From positions 248,001 through 312,000 of the forward strand of contig NZ_JAHCDK010000001.1 of NCBI RefSeq assembly GCF_018413465.1: a stretch of DNA of 64,000 bases. The letters are read 5' to 3'. Of the stretch, positions 18,180-29,169 are shown one piece after another. Position 1 is the first letter of the stretch. Each line of letters begins with the position of its first letter. The notes under the pieces are model-generated. The model saw only the letters and a program-made list of their open reading frames with translations. It made no database searches and was not told the origin of the DNA. Made by a program: the position numbers and the translations under genes. This DNA is from Flavobacterium sp. CYK-55. Its GTDB lineage: Bacteria > Bacteroidota > Bacteroidia > Flavobacteriales > Flavobacteriaceae.

Positions 18180-19578
18180 GATGTGAATGTTTGTGTGCTT
18201 CTCTTTCTTTGATATAATTTTCTCCTGTAGATTTCAAAATAGTTTTAACCTCTGCTTGTGCAATTACAGGGAAGCTGCGTGAGTACAACAAGAATAAAAC
18301 GAAGAAGAAACCAATAGTACCGATGAAGATTCCAATGTCGACAAATGTTGGTGAGAACATGGTCCATGAAGACGGAAGGTAATCGCGGTGTAACGAAGTA
18401 ACAATAATTACAAAACGTTCGAACCACATTCCGATGTTTACAACAATAGAGATGATGAATGAGAACATGATACTGGTTCTCAATTTTTTGAACCACATGA
18501 ACTGTGGAGAGAATACGTTACAAGTCATCATTGACCAGTAAGCCCAAGCATATGGTCCGGTTGCTCTGTTTAAGAACGCATATTGCTCATACTCAACTCC
18601 AGAATACCAAGCAATGAATAACTCAGTAATGTAGGCAACCCCAACAATTGAACCTGTAATCATGATGATGATGTTCATCAATTCAATGTGTTGGATTGTA
18701 ATATATGCTTCTAGTTGACAAACTTTACGCATCACAATCAAAAGGGTGTTTACCATCGCGAATCCTGAGAATACCGCACCCGCAACGAAGTATGGCGGGA
18801 AGATCGTAGTATGCCATCCCGGAATAACCGAAGTAGCAAAGTCCATTGATACAATGGTGTGTACCGAAAGTACAAGTGGTGTAGCCAAACCGGCCAAAAC
18901 CAATGATACTTCTTCAAAGCGCTGCCAATCTTTAGCACGACCGCTCCATCCGAAGCTTAATATTGAATAAATTCTCTTTTGGAAAGGGTTTACTGCTCGA
19001 TCGCGAATCATCGCAAAGTCAGGCAAAAGTCCAGTCCACCAGAAAACAAGTGAAACTGAAAGATAGGTCGAAATCGCAAACACATCCCAAAGAAGCGGTG
19101 AGTTAAAATTCACCCACAATGAACCAAATTGATTCGGGATTGGAACTACCCAATAAGCCAACCATGGACGACCCATGTGGATGATTGGGAACAAACCTGC
19201 TTGGATTACAGAGAAAATGGTCATTGCCTCTGCAGAACGGTTGATGGCCATTCTCCAACGTTGACGGAACAACAACAATACAGCTGAAATCAAAGTTCCT
19301 GCGTGACCGATACCTACCCACCATACAAAGTTGGTAATATCCCAGGCCCAGCCAACGGTTTTATTCAAACCCCAAGTTCCAATACCGGTTGAAATGGTAT
19401 AAACAATACAGCCCAATCCCCAAAGGAAAGCAGCTAATGCAATTGAAAATACGGTCCACCATTGCTTGTTGGCAGGTCCTTCAACAGGAGCAGCTACATC
19501 TACGGTTACATCGTGATAAGTTTTATCACCCATAACCAATGGTTTTCTAATACTTGCTTCGTAGTGATGAGACGACAT
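18172..19578 (-). CDS. actC: Alternative Complex III subunit ActC (NrfD-like)
   Basis: This 468-residue NrfD/PsrC-type membrane protein holds the quinol-oxidation site of the complex. About ten helices are apparent, with family landmarks WGLNKTVGWAWDITNFVWW and a GHAGTLISAVLLLFRQRW segment near the first helices. The tail is His-rich (HKHSHHE). Electrons pass from quinol here to the FeS clusters of ActB. It lies between actB and actD, with an 8-base overlap into actD. Confidence 0.93.
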   Translation of the reverse strand: MSSHHYEASIRKPLVMGDKTYHDVTVDVAAPVEGPANKQWWTVFSIALAAFLWGLGCIVYTISTGIGTWGLNKTVGWAWDITNFVWWVGIGHAGTLISAVLLLFRQRWRMAINRSAEAMTIFSVIQAGLFPIIHMGRPWLAYWVVPIPNQFGSLWVNFNSPLLWDVFAISTYLSVSLVFWWTGLLPDFAMIRDRAVNPFQKRIYSILSFGWSGRAKDWQRFEEVSLVLAGLATPLVLSVHTIVSMDFATSVIPGWHTTIFPPYFVAGAVFSGFAMVNTLLIVMRKVCQLEAYITIQHIELMNIIIMITGSIVGVAYITELFIAWYSGVEYEQYAFLNRATGPYAWAYWSMMTCNVFSPQFMWFKKLRTSIMFSFIISIVVNIGMWFERFVIIVTSLHRDYLPSSWTMFSPTFVDIGIFIGTIGFFFVLFLLYSRSFPVIAQAEVKTILKSTGENYIKEREAHKHSHHE

Positions 19579-19614
19579 ATCTTACTATCTTATTTTTCTT
19601 GATTATTAATTGAA

Positions 19615-22600
19615 TTAGATATTTCTAACTTTAACTTGATAGAATACATTCGGTTTGGTTCCGACATGCTCCAACAAGTGATACATACGCTCATCTTGAG
19701 CTAAAGTTGCGATTTCACTTTCTTGGTTGTTGACATCTCCAAACTTCATAGCGCCTGAAGAACAAGCTGCAGAACAAGCGGTTTGGAATTCGTCAGCTTT
19801 CACCGGTCTTCCTTCGCGTTTAGCATTGAGAATAGTTGCTTGTGTCATTTGGATACACATAGAACATTTCTCCATAACTCCGCGTGAACGAACATTGACA
19901 TCTGGGTTGAGTACCATTCTACCCATATCGTCATTCATGTGGAAATCAAACTCGCTGTTGTTGTTGTACAAGAACCAGTTGAAACGACGTACTTTATACG
20001 GACAGTTGTTCGCACAATATCTAGTTCCTACACAACGGTTATAAGCCATGTGGTTTTGACCTTGACGTCCGTGTGAAGTAGCCGCTACCGGACAAACTGT
20101 TTCGCATGGAGCGTGGTTACAGTGTTGACACATCACCGGTTGGAAAGCTACTTGCGGATTATCAGCTGGGTTCTCCATTTGACCAAATCCGTCGAGCGAA
20201 CCTTTATCTCCGAATAAACCGTTGAAATTTTCTTTCTTTTCATTGTCACCAGCAAAAGTAGCTTCAGATGAATAATAACGGTCAATACGCAACCAATGCA
20301 TATCACGGCTTCTTCTCACCTCAGCTTTACCAACTACCGGAACATTGTTCTCAGCATGACAAGCAATTACACAAGCACCACAACCGGTACAAGCATTTAA
20401 GTCAATGGCTAAGTTGAAGTGGTGACCCGTTGAACGATCAAATGATGCCCAAAGATCAACAGTTGTTGCTGCCACTTCTTGGTGGTCTAAAGAAACCATT
20501 GGAATTGGATTCCAAACTTCAGATTCTTCTTTGTTGAATATTTCTAAAGTGGTTTCTTTAACGATGTCACCACGACCCATCAAGGTTTTTTGCGATTGAA
20601 CACAAGCAAACTCATGCTCGCCACCTGCTTTTTCAATGCTGGCCGATTGAACGTTATTGAAATTATTATACAGCGCATAAGCGTTAACACCTACTTGCAT
20701 TTCTTCTTTTAACGAAGCGGTTTTACCATAACCAACCGATAAAGACATAGTACCTACAGCTTGTCCTGGCTGAACAATCACCGGAACATTTTCAAGGGTT
20801 TTACCATTAACTTTTAAAGTTACATAGCTTCCGTTAAGCCCTCCGTTGGCAACGATTCTGTTTTCTAAACCGAGTTTTTGAGCATCAGCTGGAGCAACCG
20901 TTACATAATTGTCCCAAGACACACGAGTGATTGGATCTGGAAACTCTTGCAACCAAGGATTGTTGGCTTGTTGTCCATCACCCATACCTGTTTTGGCATA
21001 CAACAAAAGTTCAAAACCAGTAGCTTTTTTAGATTGAGCTAATACATTGGCTGCACCCGCAAAATCAACAGCACCACCCGCAGCTGCAGATGAAGCACCG
21101 AGGTAAATTCCGTCATGCAATACCTTATTCCAAGTAGCACCCGCGATTATTCCTGATGCATTGGCTTTTAAGTAGTCATAGTATGAACCTGAAATTCCAT
21201 TGAGTGACATAAGCACTTCTTGGAATTGTTTGGTATCAAATAAAGGTCGAATCGTTGGTTGTGTAAGTGCGTAAGAACCTCTAACAATTGTTACGTCATT
21301 CCATGATTCAAGGAAATGCGGAGCTGCAGCAGCAATCGTAGCCACAGAAGCAGTTTCATCTTCTCTCAAAGAGAAAGCCACTGTGGTTTTTGCTTTTTTC
21401 ATGGCCGCAGCAAAGTCAGCGGAAGCCGGCATGGTATACACCGGATTCACTCCACTCATGATAAGTGTATGAACATTACCTGCTTTTAAATCAGAAACGA
21501 ACTGAGCAACTTTAGCATTTGATCCTTTTCTAATTTGACGCGTTCCGGCAGTTGTAAAAGCCTCACTTACCAGGGCACGATTGATCGCAAATACCAACAA
21601 TTGAGCGTTTTTATCTTCAATACCACAAACCAAAACACCTTTTGAGCCCGCAGCTTTTAACTGTTGCGCAGCTTTTACTACTTCGGCTTCGTTTTCAACT
21701 TTTCCGGTTGAAACAGATGAATTGGTAATGATATTATAAATTTTAACTAAGGCTTGCTTTTGATCAGCAACCGACATCGGCAAACGCTTATCAGCAGCAG
21801 CACCCGTTAAAGTCATATTTGATTCTAATTGGAAATGACGAGACATTTTTCCGTTTTTGGGAATTCTACCTTGTGCATATCCGGCATCATATCCGCCACC
21901 TTGCCAATCTCCAAGGAAATCAGCTCCTACAGATACAATTAAAGAAGCTTTTGAGAAATCATAATCAACCAAAGCGCGTTCTCCGTAGGCCATTTCAAAA
22001 GCATCTAAAGATTCAGATGATGAAACCGCATCATAAATGACATGTTTGGCTGTTGGGTTTTTGGCTAAGAAATCAGCAACTAGTTTTTCAGTGGTTGGAC
22101 TCGCTAAAGTTCCCGTCAATAAAACTACTTGCTTACCTGTAGATTTAGCTTCAGCTAAAGATGACTTGATTTTGGCATCAACCTCTGACCATGAAGCATT
22201 TTTGCCCGCAACTTTAGGTTGCTTCAAACGCATACTATCATACAAAGACAATATCGAGGCATGAACTCTAGCATTGGCAGCAAACTTAGCACCTGGCAAA
22301 GTATTATTATCAATTTTAATTGGGCGACCTTCACGTGTTTTGACCAACAAATGAGCAAAATCAAAACCATCAAACATGGTCGTTGCGTAATAATCTGCAA
22401 CACCCGGAATGATTTGCTCAGGCTGAACTACGTATGGAATCGATTTATGAACCGGACCTTCACAAGCAGCCAAAGTTGCGGCAGCTGTACTGAACCCGAC
22501 ATACTTTAAGAAATCACGACGTGTGGTTGATGAAGTTGAAAGAGTTTCTTCATCGCTCAAAAATTCATTTGTTGGAATTTCTTCTACAAACTCGTTATTT

Positions 22601-22674
22601 CTGAGTGTCTCAACAATTGAGCTGTTTTCGTTCAGCTCTTCAACACTTTTCCAGTATTTTTTGTTAGATGACAT
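19615..22674 (-). CDS. actB: Alternative Complex III subunit ActB, molybdopterin-like plus FeS fusion
   Basis: This 1019-residue fusion has an N-terminal Tat signal (TTRRDFLKYVGFSTAAA near residue 50) ending in LAAC, so it may be both Tat-exported and lipid-anchored. Residues about 75-700 form the DMSO-reductase-like domain. The C-terminal domain carries four FeS ligand sets: CTGCGACVIAC, CQHCNHAPCETVC, CVGTRYCANNC and CSMC with CSAAC. In known ACIII structures the large domain lacks a molybdenum cofactor and is structural; the clusters form the electron wire to the haems of ActA. It is the second gene of the operon. Confidence 0.94.
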   Translation of the reverse strand: MSSNKKYWKSVEELNENSSIVETLRNNEFVEEIPTNEFLSDEETLSTSSTTRRDFLKYVGFSTAAATLAACEGPVHKSIPYVVQPEQIIPGVADYYATTMFDGFDFAHLLVKTREGRPIKIDNNTLPGAKFAANARVHASILSLYDSMRLKQPKVAGKNASWSEVDAKIKSSLAEAKSTGKQVVLLTGTLASPTTEKLVADFLAKNPTAKHVIYDAVSSSESLDAFEMAYGERALVDYDFSKASLIVSVGADFLGDWQGGGYDAGYAQGRIPKNGKMSRHFQLESNMTLTGAAADKRLPMSVADQKQALVKIYNIITNSSVSTGKVENEAEVVKAAQQLKAAGSKGVLVCGIEDKNAQLLVFAINRALVSEAFTTAGTRQIRKGSNAKVAQFVSDLKAGNVHTLIMSGVNPVYTMPASADFAAAMKKAKTTVAFSLREDETASVATIAAAAPHFLESWNDVTIVRGSYALTQPTIRPLFDTKQFQEVLMSLNGISGSYYDYLKANASGIIAGATWNKVLHDGIYLGASSAAAGGAVDFAGAANVLAQSKKATGFELLLYAKTGMGDGQQANNPWLQEFPDPITRVSWDNYVTVAPADAQKLGLENRIVANGGLNGSYVTLKVNGKTLENVPVIVQPGQAVGTMSLSVGYGKTASLKEEMQVGVNAYALYNNFNNVQSASIEKAGGEHEFACVQSQKTLMGRGDIVKETTLEIFNKEESEVWNPIPMVSLDHQEVAATTVDLWASFDRSTGHHFNLAIDLNACTGCGACVIACHAENNVPVVGKAEVRRSRDMHWLRIDRYYSSEATFAGDNEKKENFNGLFGDKGSLDGFGQMENPADNPQVAFQPVMCQHCNHAPCETVCPVAATSHGRQGQNHMAYNRCVGTRYCANNCPYKVRRFNWFLYNNNSEFDFHMNDDMGRMVLNPDVNVRSRGVMEKCSMCIQMTQATILNAKREGRPVKADEFQTACSAACSSGAMKFGDVNNQESEIATLAQDERMYHLLEHVGTKPNVFYQVKVRNI

Positions 22675-22706
22675 ATATAATTTGTTAGCTTCTTAATAAA
22701 TTCTGA

Positions 22707-24041
22707 TTAGTAGTGGCATTTACCGCATTCCAAACCACCCATTTGAGCAGCTGTTAGCTTATCAACACCGTATTTTTTAGAAAGTTCTTCGTGAATTTTG
22801 GTGTAATATTCATTACCCTCCATTTTCACATCGGTTTTTCTGTGACAATCAATACACCAACCCATAGTGAGCGGAGCAAATTGTTTCATTACTTCATATG
22901 TTTGTACCGGGCCATGACAGGTCTGACATTCAACACCAGCCACTGTAACGTGCTGTGAGTGATTGAAATAAGCAAAATCTGGAAGATTGTGAATACGAAC
23001 CCATTTTACCGGTTGTGTTTTACCTGTATATTTTTGAGTAGATTGATCCCAACCAACCGCAGCATATAGCTTTTTGATTTCATTGTCGTAAAAAGCTTTT
23101 GAGTGCTCTGCCGTAGCTGTTGTATCAGAAACCTCAGAAATATTTTTGTGACAGTTCATACAAATATTCAAAGATGGAATTCCGGCATTTTTACTTACAC
23201 GTGCCGCAGAGTGGCAGTATTTACAATTGATTCCATTACTACCGGCATGTATTCTGTGCGAGTAATGAATTGGCTGAACAGGTTCATAATCCTGATCAAC
23301 ACCAACCTGCATGAAGAAAGCATAAGCATAGTAACCACTCGCTAAAATCAACAAGACTGAACTAGCAAAAACCAAAAATTGGTTTCTAGCAAAAGCCACC
23401 CAAATTGGAGTGGTTGGCTCACTTGGTTCAACTTCGATTCCGTTAGCTTTTGCAATTTTGTTGAGCACACGAGTAACCAACATAAGCATAACCACCAACA
23501 TCATCATGACAAGAGAAAGAGCTCCAAGAATTACATCATTAGAGATTCCACCTGACGCAGTTTCAGTTCCAGGAGGAGCACTTGCCGGACCAGCTTTAGC
23601 CGGTTCTGGTTTTGGCTCAGAAGTATAGGCTAGAATATTGTCTATGTCTTCATTGGACAATTGCGGAAAAGCCGTCATCACAGCTTTGTTGTTTTCTTCG
23701 AACAACTTAACAGCAGCAGCATCGCCTGATTTGATTAAATCAGAACTGTTTCGGATCCATTTGTAAAACCAATCTTTGTCGTGCTTAGCAGAAACTCCGC
23801 GCAGAGCAGGCCCCGTTGCTTTTGCATCTAACTTGTGACAAGCAGCACAATTTGTATTAAACAATTCTTTTCCTTTTGCCACATCACCACTTCCTGAAGC
23901 AGCAGGAGCAGCGGCTGCCGCAGCGTCCGCAGGAGCAGGAGCGGGATTTTGCGCAATTGAGGTTAAGGAGAATGTTAGCAGAAGCGCTAAACCGAAGATA
24001 AATTTTTTAGAAAACGAATTATGGTTACCCACTTTTTTCAT
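22707..24041 (-). CDS. actA: Alternative Complex III subunit ActA, six-haem cytochrome c
   Basis: This 444-residue protein is the operon's first gene and is periplasmic except for its anchors. A signal peptide is followed by an Ala/Pro-rich linker and a class I cytochrome domain with CAACHK (about residue 65). One or two helices lie near residues 165-235, then a multihaem domain with CKYCH, CMNCH, CQTCH, CIDCH and a last CGKCH two residues from the C-terminus. That makes six CxxCH sites: the usual five of ActA plus the fused N-terminal mono-haem domain. It collects electrons from ActB. Confidence 0.93.
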   Translation of the reverse strand: MKKVGNHNSFSKKFIFGLALLLTFSLTSIAQNPAPAPADAAAAAAPAASGSGDVAKGKELFNTNCAACHKLDAKATGPALRGVSAKHDKDWFYKWIRNSSDLIKSGDAAAVKLFEENNKAVMTAFPQLSNEDIDNILAYTSEPKPEPAKAGPASAPPGTETASGGISNDVILGALSLVMMMLVVMLMLVTRVLNKIAKANGIEVEPSEPTTPIWVAFARNQFLVFASSVLLILASGYYAYAFFMQVGVDQDYEPVQPIHYSHRIHAGSNGINCKYCHSAARVSKNAGIPSLNICMNCHKNISEVSDTTATAEHSKAFYDNEIKKLYAAVGWDQSTQKYTGKTQPVKWVRIHNLPDFAYFNHSQHVTVAGVECQTCHGPVQTYEVMKQFAPLTMGWCIDCHRKTDVKMEGNEYYTKIHEELSKKYGVDKLTAAQMGGLECGKCHY

Positions 24042-24128
24042 ATTTAGTTATGATTATCTACTATAATTTGAAATTCGAGTTTTGGCGTAAAATCAGGCTT
24101 CAATGAGCACTTTACTTCAAAACTGCCA

Positions 24129-24157
24129 CAAAAATACGATTTATGAGTTATCCACAA
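24129..24157 (-). promoter_or_regulatory. Promoter of the act-cox operon
   Basis: On the minus strand TTG (24157-24155) and TATTTTTG (24136-24129) are separated by 18 bases, a full match to TTG / TAnnTTTG. The start point would be near 24122, giving an 80-base leader before actA. Confidence 0.65.
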
Positions 24158-24212
24158 AACCTTAAAATACTCTTAAAACTCAATTTATATCAATTCTAAA
24201 TAGATATTCTTG

Positions 24213-24242
24213 TTTTGGGTAATTCAAGAAGTATTACATTTG
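24213..24242 (+). promoter_or_regulatory. Promoter of the SPOR-domain gene
   Basis: TTTTG (24213-24217) and TACATTTG (24235-24242) are 17 bases apart. Transcription would begin near 24249, downstream of an in-frame ATG at 24210, which rules that codon out and supports the start at 24261. Confidence 0.7.
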
Positions 24243-24260
24243 TATAAAAATCACTACTTT

Positions 24261-24650
24261 ATGAAAATTAAAACAACAAAACGGGTCATTTTGGCTGTCT
24301 TTTTTTTAGCATTTACCTCAAAAAAAATATGTGCACAAGAGTCAAATGTTACCTTAAGTCAAGATCCGAAATTCGAACAACTCTTATCTGAAAAAAGGAA
24401 AATAAATAGCTCACTTACCATTACTGATCGTTACAAAATTCAAATTTACAGTGGTGAAAGTGAGCCTGCTAAAAAAACTCTAAGTGATTTTAGGAAAGAG
24501 TTTAAAGTCTATGATGGAACGATTGTTTTCAATACACCTGTATACAAAGTTTGGATAGGAAACTTCAAAACAAGAATTGAAGCCGAACGAAATTTAAATT
24601 TGCTTAAAAAGAAATTTCCAAACGCACTTTTGATAAGACCAAACAAATAA
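24261..24650 (+). CDS. SPOR-domain exported protein
   Basis: This 129-residue protein has a signal peptide (to about CAQ, residue 25) and a C-terminal SPOR-type module (about 52-128). It includes YKIQIYSGESEPAK, VYKVWIGNFKTRIEAERNL and a final FPNALLIRPN. SPOR domains bind denuded peptidoglycan, so a periplasmic cell-wall role is likely. It is a single gene with its own promoter and a strong terminator immediately after the stop, and it is convergent with infB. Confidence 0.8.
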   Translation: MKIKTTKRVILAVFFLAFTSKKICAQESNVTLSQDPKFEQLLSEKRKINSSLTITDRYKIQIYSGESEPAKKTLSDFRKEFKVYDGTIVFNTPVYKVWIGNFKTRIEAERNLNLLKKKFPNALLIRPNK

Positions 24651-24694
24651 TAGTCATAAAAAAAGCCCTGAAAACAGGGCTTTTTTTATGACTA
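24651..24694. terminator. Bidirectional terminator with perfect 20-bp stem
   Basis: The 20-base arm 24651-24670 (TAGTCATAAAAAAAGCCCTG) is exactly complementary to 24675-24694 around loop AAAA. A and T runs inside the arms serve both strands. It overlaps the infB stop codon, so translation termination of infB occurs within the hairpin. Confidence 0.93.
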
Positions 24695-27379
24695 TTTAAG
24701 TTTCTTTTTGACCGCAACTTCCTGAAAGGCTTCAATGATATCGTTGATTTCGATGTCATTGTAGTTTTTAAGTTGAATACCGCAATCGTACCCTTTACTG
24801 ACTTCTTTTACGTCATCCTTAAAGCGTTTAAGCGCCGTAATATCACCTGTATGAATTACTACTCCATCACGAATTAATCTGATTTTTGAAGATCGGAATA
24901 TTTTACCATCTGTAATCATACATCCGGCAATAGAACCCACTTTCGAAATTTTGAACACCTCGCGAATCTCAGCAGTACCTGTGATTTCTTCTTTCATTTC
25001 AGGAGACAACATACCCTCCATTGCATCTTTTAAATCATCAATCGCGTCATAGATAATTGAGTAATTTCTGATATCAATTTCTTCTTTCTCAGCTAATACT
25101 TTTGCGCTACCTGCCGGACGAACATTAAAACCAATAATAATCGCATCAGATGCCGAGGCGAGCATTACATCACTTTCAGTAATAGCTCCAACTCCTTTGT
25201 GGATAATATTGATTTGAATTTCGTCTGTAGAAAGTTTAGAGAACGAGTCTGTAAGCGCTTCTACTGAACCATCCACATCTCCTTTGATGATGATATTGAG
25301 TTCTTTAAATTGACCCAATGCAATACGACGTCCAATTTCGGCCAAAGTAATATGTCGCTGTGTACGAACTGATTGCTCACGTTGCAATTGTGTACGTTTA
25401 GCCGCAATTTGCTTCGCTTCACGTTCATCTTCGTAAATGTTAAACTTATCACCAGCTGTTGGTGCACCGTCTAAACCAAGAACTGAAACTGGCGTTGAAG
25501 GTCCGGCTTCTTTTACGGTATGTCCACGCTCATCAAACATAGCGCGAATCTTACCGTGATTCTTACCAGCCAACATATAATCACCAATGCGCAACGTCCC
25601 GTTTTGAACCAAAATTGTTGCTACATAACCTTTCCCTTTATCCAACTGAGCCTCAACAACAGTTCCTTGTGACAAACGGTCCGGATTAGCTTTTAAATCA
25701 AGGATTTCAGCTTCTAACAATACTTTTTCAAGCAGCTCTTTGACACCTGTTCCTGCTTTGGCTGATATGTCATGCGACTGAATTTTTCCACCCCAATCTT
25801 CAACCAAAAGGTTCATTCCTGCTAAGCGCTCTTTAATTTTGTCTGGATTAGCATTGGGCTTATCAATCTTGTTAATTGCAAATATAATAGGCACACCGGC
25901 AGCTTGTGCGTGACTAATAGCCTCTTTGGTTTGCGGCATGATGTCATCGTCTGCAGCAATCACAATAATAGCAATATCTGTAACTTGAGCACCGCGCGCA
26001 CGCATGGCCGTAAAAGCCTCGTGACCTGGGGTGTCTAAAAACGCTATTTTTTGTCCGTTTTCAAGAGTAACTCCATAAGCACCGATGTGTTGTGTAATAC
26101 CTCCAGACTCGCCAGCAATTACATTCTCTTTACGAATATAATCAAGCAAAGACGTTTTACCGTGGTCAACATGCCCCATAACTGTAACTATTGGTGCACG
26201 CGTCAACAAATCCTCTGGGCTGTCTTCTTGAATTTGTATATTTTCTTCAATATCTGTTGTTATGAACTCAACTTCAAAACCAAATTCATCTGCAACAATA
26301 CTTAGCGTTTCAGCATCCAATCTCTGGTTCATCGTAACCATGATTCCCAAAGACATACACGTTCCGATTACTTTGGTAATTGGCACATCCATCATGGTTG
26401 CAATCTCTCCCACAGTTACAAACTCGGTAACCTTGAGGATTTTGCTTCCTTCTTCAAAAGCTCTTTGCTCTTCTTCCGTTTTTTGACGATGCGAATCGCG
26501 TTTGTCCCGACGATATTTAGCCGCTTTAGACTTGCCTGACTTGCCTTGTAGCTTCTCGAGTGTTTCGCGAATTTGATTTTTTACTTCTTCTTCACTTGGT
26601 TCAACTTTAGCAACAACCGGACGGTTATTACCTTTGTTGAAGCCCGGTTTACCAGCCGCTTTATTATTACCTCCCGGAACATTTCCTCCTGGCCTTGGGC
26701 CTGATTGATTTTGACCCGGTTTTACCTCATTGGGTTTCGAAGGTATACGCTTACGCTTATTTTTTTGATTTTGATTTGCGCTATTGGCCGATTGCTTTGG
26801 ATCTTCTTTCTTCTTTTTGGCACGCTCAAACTGAGATAAATCGATAGTTTGTCCTGTCAAAGTAGCTCCTGAAAGTTTTTGATATTGGGTTGTAATTGTG
26901 TCGTCTATTGCCGGAGTTTCATCAGCTACCGGCTGCACTTTTTCTTCAACTTGAGGTTTTACAGGAGCAGGTTCTTCAGGGGTTGGCGCTTCAATCTTGT
27001 CTGAAGTAGAACGAGCACCTTCTAAATCAATAACACCCACTTGTTTTAGTCCAGAAACAACCGCTCGAGCTTTGATGACCTCATTACGCTGACGTTCTTC
27101 GTCTTGTTTGCGCTTATCTTCAATCTCTTTTTCACGCTCTAATCGAAGCGCTTCTTTTTCTTTGCGTTTTTCTTCGCCTACTTCTTTGGATGCTTCTTTG
27201 TTGCCTTTATCACCGGCAAACTGGCTTTGTAGAATTCCGTATTCTAGATCAGAGATTTTTGCATTCGGATTGGCATCAATAGTAATACCCCTCTCTTTGA
27301 GATGCTCTACAGCTCTGTCTAGGGAGATATTAAATTCCCTCAAAACCTTATTAATTCTTATTACTCTTTCTTCAGACAT
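24692..27379 (-). CDS. infB: Translation initiation factor IF-2
   Basis: IF-2 is the GTPase that brings initiator tRNA to the ribosome. The 895-residue protein has an IF2_N module at the start ([20 protein letters not shown]), then a charged, Pro/Asn/Lys-rich spacer (about 60-290) and a second N-terminal module. The G domain begins near residue 398 with [28 protein letters not shown] and NKIDKP, followed by domains II-IV. It ends the rimP-nusA-infB operon and its stop codon lies inside the terminator stem. Confidence 0.96.
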   Translation of the reverse strand: MSEERVIRINKVLREFNISLDRAVEHLKERGITIDANPNAKISDLEYGILQSQFAGDKGNKEASKEVGEEKRKEKEALRLEREKEIEDKRKQDEERQRNEVIKARAVVSGLKQVGVIDLEGARSTSDKIEAPTPEEPAPVKPQVEEKVQPVADETPAIDDTITTQYQKLSGATLTGQTIDLSQFERAKKKKEDPKQSANSANQNQKNKRKRIPSKPNEVKPGQNQSGPRPGGNVPGGNNKAAGKPGFNKGNNRPVVAKVEPSEEEVKNQIRETLEKLQGKSGKSKAAKYRRDKRDSHRQKTEEEQRAFEEGSKILKVTEFVTVGEIATMMDVPITKVIGTCMSLGIMVTMNQRLDAETLSIVADEFGFEVEFITTDIEENIQIQEDSPEDLLTRAPIVTVMGHVDHGKTSLLDYIRKENVIAGESGGITQHIGAYGVTLENGQKIAFLDTPGHEAFTAMRARGAQVTDIAIIVIAADDDIMPQTKEAISHAQAAGVPIIFAINKIDKPNANPDKIKERLAGMNLLVEDWGGKIQSHDISAKAGTGVKELLEKVLLEAEILDLKANPDRLSQGTVVEAQLDKGKGYVATILVQNGTLRIGDYMLAGKNHGKIRAMFDERGHTVKEAGPSTPVSVLGLDGAPTAGDKFNIYEDEREAKQIAAKRTQLQREQSVRTQRHITLAEIGRRIALGQFKELNIIIKGDVDGSVEALTDSFSKLSTDEIQINIIHKGVGAITESDVMLASASDAIIIGFNVRPAGSAKVLAEKEEIDIRNYSIIYDAIDDLKDAMEGMLSPEMKEEITGTAEIREVFKISKVGSIAGCMITDGKIFRSSKIRLIRDGVVIHTGDITALKRFKDDVKEVSKGYDCGIQLKNYNDIEINDIIEAFQEVAVKKKLK

Positions 27380-27432
27380 AAAATCTTTTTATTTGTAGCT
27401 TGCGTTGTGTTGTTGCTTTGTGTTATATCCTT

Positions 27433-28677
27433 TTAAGAATTCAACTCTTCTTTGAGAATGCGAATAACATCGAGAATGGTTTCCTCTTCTAAATCAGTTC
27501 TTCTAACTAAATCATCAACATCTTGATTAATAATACTTCGAGCAGTATCCAAACCGATTTTAGCAAACTCATCAATCACCCATCCGTCAATTTCATCAGA
27601 AAACTCTGCTAATTCAACATCGTCTTCTTCATCAATAGCACTTCCTTCACGAATAACATCCAACTCATATCCTGTAAGCAATCCAGCCAATTTGATGTTG
27701 TGACCACCACGGCCAATAGCTTTTGAAACCTCTTCTAATTTCAAGAAAACTTCAGCTCTTTTGTCTTCTTCAAAAATCTTAATTGAAGACACTTTAGCCG
27801 GACTAAGCGCACGTGATATATATAATTGTGTGTTATTTGTATAGTTGATAACATCAATGTTCTCGTTGCCTAATTCGCGAACAATTCCGTGAATACGTGA
27901 ACCCTTCATACCTACACAAGCACCTACCGGATCAATTCTGTCATCGTATGAATCAACAGCAACTTTGGCTTTATCTCCAGGAATACGGACAACTTTTTTA
28001 ATCATGATTAAGCCGTCAAATACTTCTGGAATTTCTTGTTCAAATAATTTTTCGAGGAATTTTTCTGAAGTTCTAGACATGATAATCTGTGGCTTATTAC
28101 CTTTAAGCTCAACGTTTTCGATAATTCCTCGTACATTATCACCTTTTCTGAAAAAGTCAGAAGGAATTTGTTTTTCTTTCGGCAATACGATTTCATTTCC
28201 TTCATCATCAACCAAAATTACAACTCTAGGACGAACGTGGTGAACTTCAGCTGTGTAAATTTCTCCGATCAAATCTTTAAATTGTTTATACAAATTGGTG
28301 TTGTCATGCTCATGAATTTTGGAAATCAAATTCTGGCGCAATGCCAAAATAGCGCGACGTCCTAAATCAATGAGTTTAACTTCTTCTGAAACTTCTTCAC
28401 CAATTTCAAAATCCGGCTCAATTTTTCTAGCTTCAGTCAAGGTGATTTCTTCATTTTCTAAATCGAGATCCTCATCTGCAACGATAACTCGTCTGCGCCA
28501 AATTTCCATATCTCCTTTATCAGGATTGATAATGATGTCAAAGTTCTCATCAGAACCGAATTTTTTCTTCAATGCGTTTCTGAACACATCTTCTAAAATT
28601 GCCATAAGCGTTACGCGATCGATCAGCTTGTCATCTTTAAACTCTGAAAACGACTCGATTAATGCTAAATTTTCCAT
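27433..28677 (-). CDS. nusA: Transcription elongation/termination factor NusA
   Basis: This 414-residue protein binds RNA polymerase and nascent RNA. The N-terminal domain (about 1-130), S1 domain (GEIYTAEVHHVRPRVVILVD), KH1 (DPVGACVGMKGSRIHGIVREL) and KH2 (GRGGHNIKLAGLLTGYELDV) are all present. It lacks the two acidic C-terminal repeats of the E. coli protein, as usual in this phylum. It lies 12 bases after rimP and 53 bases before infB. Confidence 0.96.
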   Translation of the reverse strand: MENLALIESFSEFKDDKLIDRVTLMAILEDVFRNALKKKFGSDENFDIIINPDKGDMEIWRRRVIVADEDLDLENEEITLTEARKIEPDFEIGEEVSEEVKLIDLGRRAILALRQNLISKIHEHDNTNLYKQFKDLIGEIYTAEVHHVRPRVVILVDDEGNEIVLPKEKQIPSDFFRKGDNVRGIIENVELKGNKPQIIMSRTSEKFLEKLFEQEIPEVFDGLIMIKKVVRIPGDKAKVAVDSYDDRIDPVGACVGMKGSRIHGIVRELGNENIDVINYTNNTQLYISRALSPAKVSSIKIFEEDKRAEVFLKLEEVSKAIGRGGHNIKLAGLLTGYELDVIREGSAIDEEDDVELAEFSDEIDGWVIDEFAKIGLDTARSIINQDVDDLVRRTDLEEETILDVIRILKEELNS

Positions 28678-28689
28678 GCCATCTTTTGA

Positions 28690-29154
28690 TTAAAATATTA
28701 TTGTAACAATAGCTTTTTTAATTTCTGAATAAGAAATTTCAATTGTTTTTTGAACGGTTTCTTTTCCTTTTCCGATTTTTTTTGGCTCTCTGGCTTGCCA
28801 TGATAAAGTTATAAAATTATCATTAGCTGCTACAAGCTCAGCCTCAATAGTTTGATTTTCAGTACTAACAATCAAAGTCCGACCTATGTTCTTGATGTAT
28901 TGACGAACCAACTTTAATGGTGAACCGACTCCAACCGAAGCGACTTCAAGCGCAAAATCTTGCTCTTCACGGTCTAAGTTGTGCTCAATAGCCCGGCTTA
29001 CATCTATACAGTCCTGCAAAGTCACGCCTTTGTCACCGTCAATCTCAATGTTAATTTTACCCGCTTCAGAAATGGCAAAATCAATCAAAAACAATGACGG
29101 CCTTTCTTGGAGTGCCTCATCTAGCAATTGTCGAACTTTTTCTTTGAATGTCAT
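28690..29154 (-). CDS. rimP: Ribosome maturation factor RimP
   Basis: This 154-residue protein assists assembly of the 30S subunit. It has the RimP N-terminal fold with the motif [26 protein letters not shown] and a C-terminal SH3-like domain ([22 protein letters not shown] region, then beta strands). It is the first gene of rimP-nusA-infB. Its leader contains a terminator-like hairpin ending 16 bases before the ATG, which could attenuate the operon. Confidence 0.95.
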   Translation of the reverse strand: MTFKEKVRQLLDEALQERPSLFLIDFAISEAGKINIEIDGDKGVTLQDCIDVSRAIEHNLDREEQDFALEVASVGVGSPLKLVRQYIKNIGRTLIVSTENQTIEAELVAANDNFITLSWQAREPKKIGKGKETVQKTIEISYSEIKKAIVTIIF

Positions 29155-29169
29155 ATTTTTTTATGAAAA

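Noticed and set aside
19615..22674. ActB as an active molybdenum oxidoreductase
   Set aside because: The gene context is Alternative Complex III, where this domain is known to lack the cofactor; only the FeS part is redox active.
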